From assembly GCA_023398105.1 (NCBI GenBank), contig JAEWST010000020.1, positions 1 through 64,000 of the forward strand: a DNA stretch of 64,000 nucleotides. Reading direction: 5' to 3'. The position numbers and the translations under genes are program-made. The notes below the pieces were generated by a model that saw only the letters and a list, made by a program, of their open reading frames with translations, did no database searches and was not told the DNA's origin. Positions 63,492 through 64,000 of this stretch are shown here, in pieces; position 1 is the stretch's first letter, and each line of letters opens with the position of its first letter. Source of the DNA: Bacillota bacterium (lineage in GTDB: Bacteria; Bacillota; Clostridia; Acetivibrionales; DSM-1351).

Positions 63492-64000
63492 ATGCCAAGT
63501 GAAAGACAAAAATATATAAGGAATTTTTGCATAGTTGCTCATATTGACCATGGCAAATCTACTCTTGCAGATAGACTAATTGAAAAGACTGGTGTTCTCA
63601 CTTCAAGAGAAATGCAAGAACAGGTTTTAGATAACATGGAAATTGAGAGAGAAAGAGGAATAACCATAAAAGCACAAGCTGTCAGAATGGTATATAAAGC
63701 CACAGATGGACATGAATATATATATAATTTGATTGATACACCAGGTCATGTAGATTTTAATTATGAGGTATCAAGAAGCTTGGCGGCATGTGATGGAGCA
63801 GTTCTTGTAGTAGATGCCGCTCAGGGTATTGAGGCTCAGACTTTAGCAAATGTATATCTTGCCATTGATAATAATCTAGAGGTAATGCCTGTTATAAACA
63901 AAATTGACCTGCCTAGTGCACAGCCTGAAGAGGTGAAAAAAGAGATTGAGGATGTTATTGGCTTAGATGCTTCTGGCGCTCCTCTTATTTCAGCTAAGAA
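63492..64000 (+). CDS. lepA: translation elongation factor 4 (LepA), 5' part
   Basis: Partial: 169 codons to the window end. ATG at 63492 after GTGGAGGTT. GTPase motifs IVAHIDHGKSTLADRL (G1), MEIERERGITIKAQ (G2), DTPGHVDF (G3) and NKIDLPSA (G4). The GHVDF...YEV linkage and the sequence SERQKYIRNFCIVAHIDHGK are LepA-like rather than EF-G. It back-translocates stalled ribosomes. hemW usually follows. Confidence 0.97.
   Translation, partial: MPSERQKYIRNFCIVAHIDHGKSTLADRLIEKTGVLTSREMQEQVLDNMEIERERGITIKAQAVRMVYKATDGHEYIYNLIDTPGHVDFNYEVSRSLAACDGAVLVVDAAQGIEAQTLANVYLAIDNNLEVMPVINKIDLPSAQPEEVKKEIEDVIGLDASGAPLISAK

Overview
The window is chromosomal DNA from a low-GC, spore-forming anaerobic Firmicute. 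The gene content and order (priA-def-fmt-DUF116-yugP-rsmB-rlmN-stp-prkC-rsgA-rpe-thiN; comEC-holA; recJ, apt, relA, dtd, hemZ, T-box-hisS-aspS; spoIIP followed by lepA) fit the Ruminiclostridium/Clostridium type of cellulolytic clostridia. That placement is inferred from family knowledge; no marker in the window fixes the species. Sporulation genes (spo0E-like, spoIIP), a membrane pyrophosphatase and a 2-hydroxyacyl-CoA dehydratase activator-type protein agree with an anaerobic clostridium.

Layout. 1-3.9 kb is accessory: the end of an IS3-family element, a 26-repeat CRISPR array with no cas genes in view, an HNH-like putative nuclease effector and gene debris. 3.9-18 kb is a dense plus-strand housekeeping block: an SSB-like protein and PriA; deformylase and Met-tRNA formyltransferase; rRNA methyltransferases RsmB and RlmN; the Stp/PrkC phosphatase-kinase pair; RsgA; Rpe; thiamine pyrophosphokinase. 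18.1-20.4 kb is a two-gene AbiL/RloAB-like defence island. 20.5-25.3 kb holds a DUF362 protein and a heterodimeric ABC exporter. 25.4-33.4 kb is minus-strand: aminotransferase, RqcH, an Lrp regulator, an O-acetylhomoserine sulfhydrylase-type enzyme and a proton pyrophosphatase. 33.7-36.1 kb holds small genes and a c-di-AMP riboswitch controlling an NlpC/P60 hydrolase. 36.5-56 kb is a second plus-strand housekeeping run (comEC, holA, recJ, apt, relA, dtd, a metallo-beta-lactamase-fold hydrolase, hemZ, T-box-hisS-aspS and a 1428-residue BcrAD/HgdC-type activator). 56-60.6 kb has a frameshifted DUF4160 gene, a minus-strand two-component system and more debris. 61-64 kb has spoIIP, a small membrane protein and the start of lepA.

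The most unusual layer is a set of short dispersed repeats threaded through the intergenic spaces. (i) A MITE-like element of about 220 bp with TATAACG ends has one full copy, one internally deleted copy and two fragments; its end forms the stop codon of two different genes. (ii) A hairpin of about 45 nt with AGCTCGAAA/TTTCGAGCT arms (or AACTTGAAA variants) has five copies, often followed by a second hairpin; one copy sits between 10-bp direct repeats that duplicate the Shine-Dalgarno region of dtd. (iii) A leader element ending in GTTGGCGTGGAGGT supplies the ribosome-binding site of rsmB, dtd and the lrp gene (and, diverged, def). In rsmB and dtd it can fold back on an upstream ACCTCCACG and mask that site. 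No cas genes, tRNA or rRNA genes were seen.
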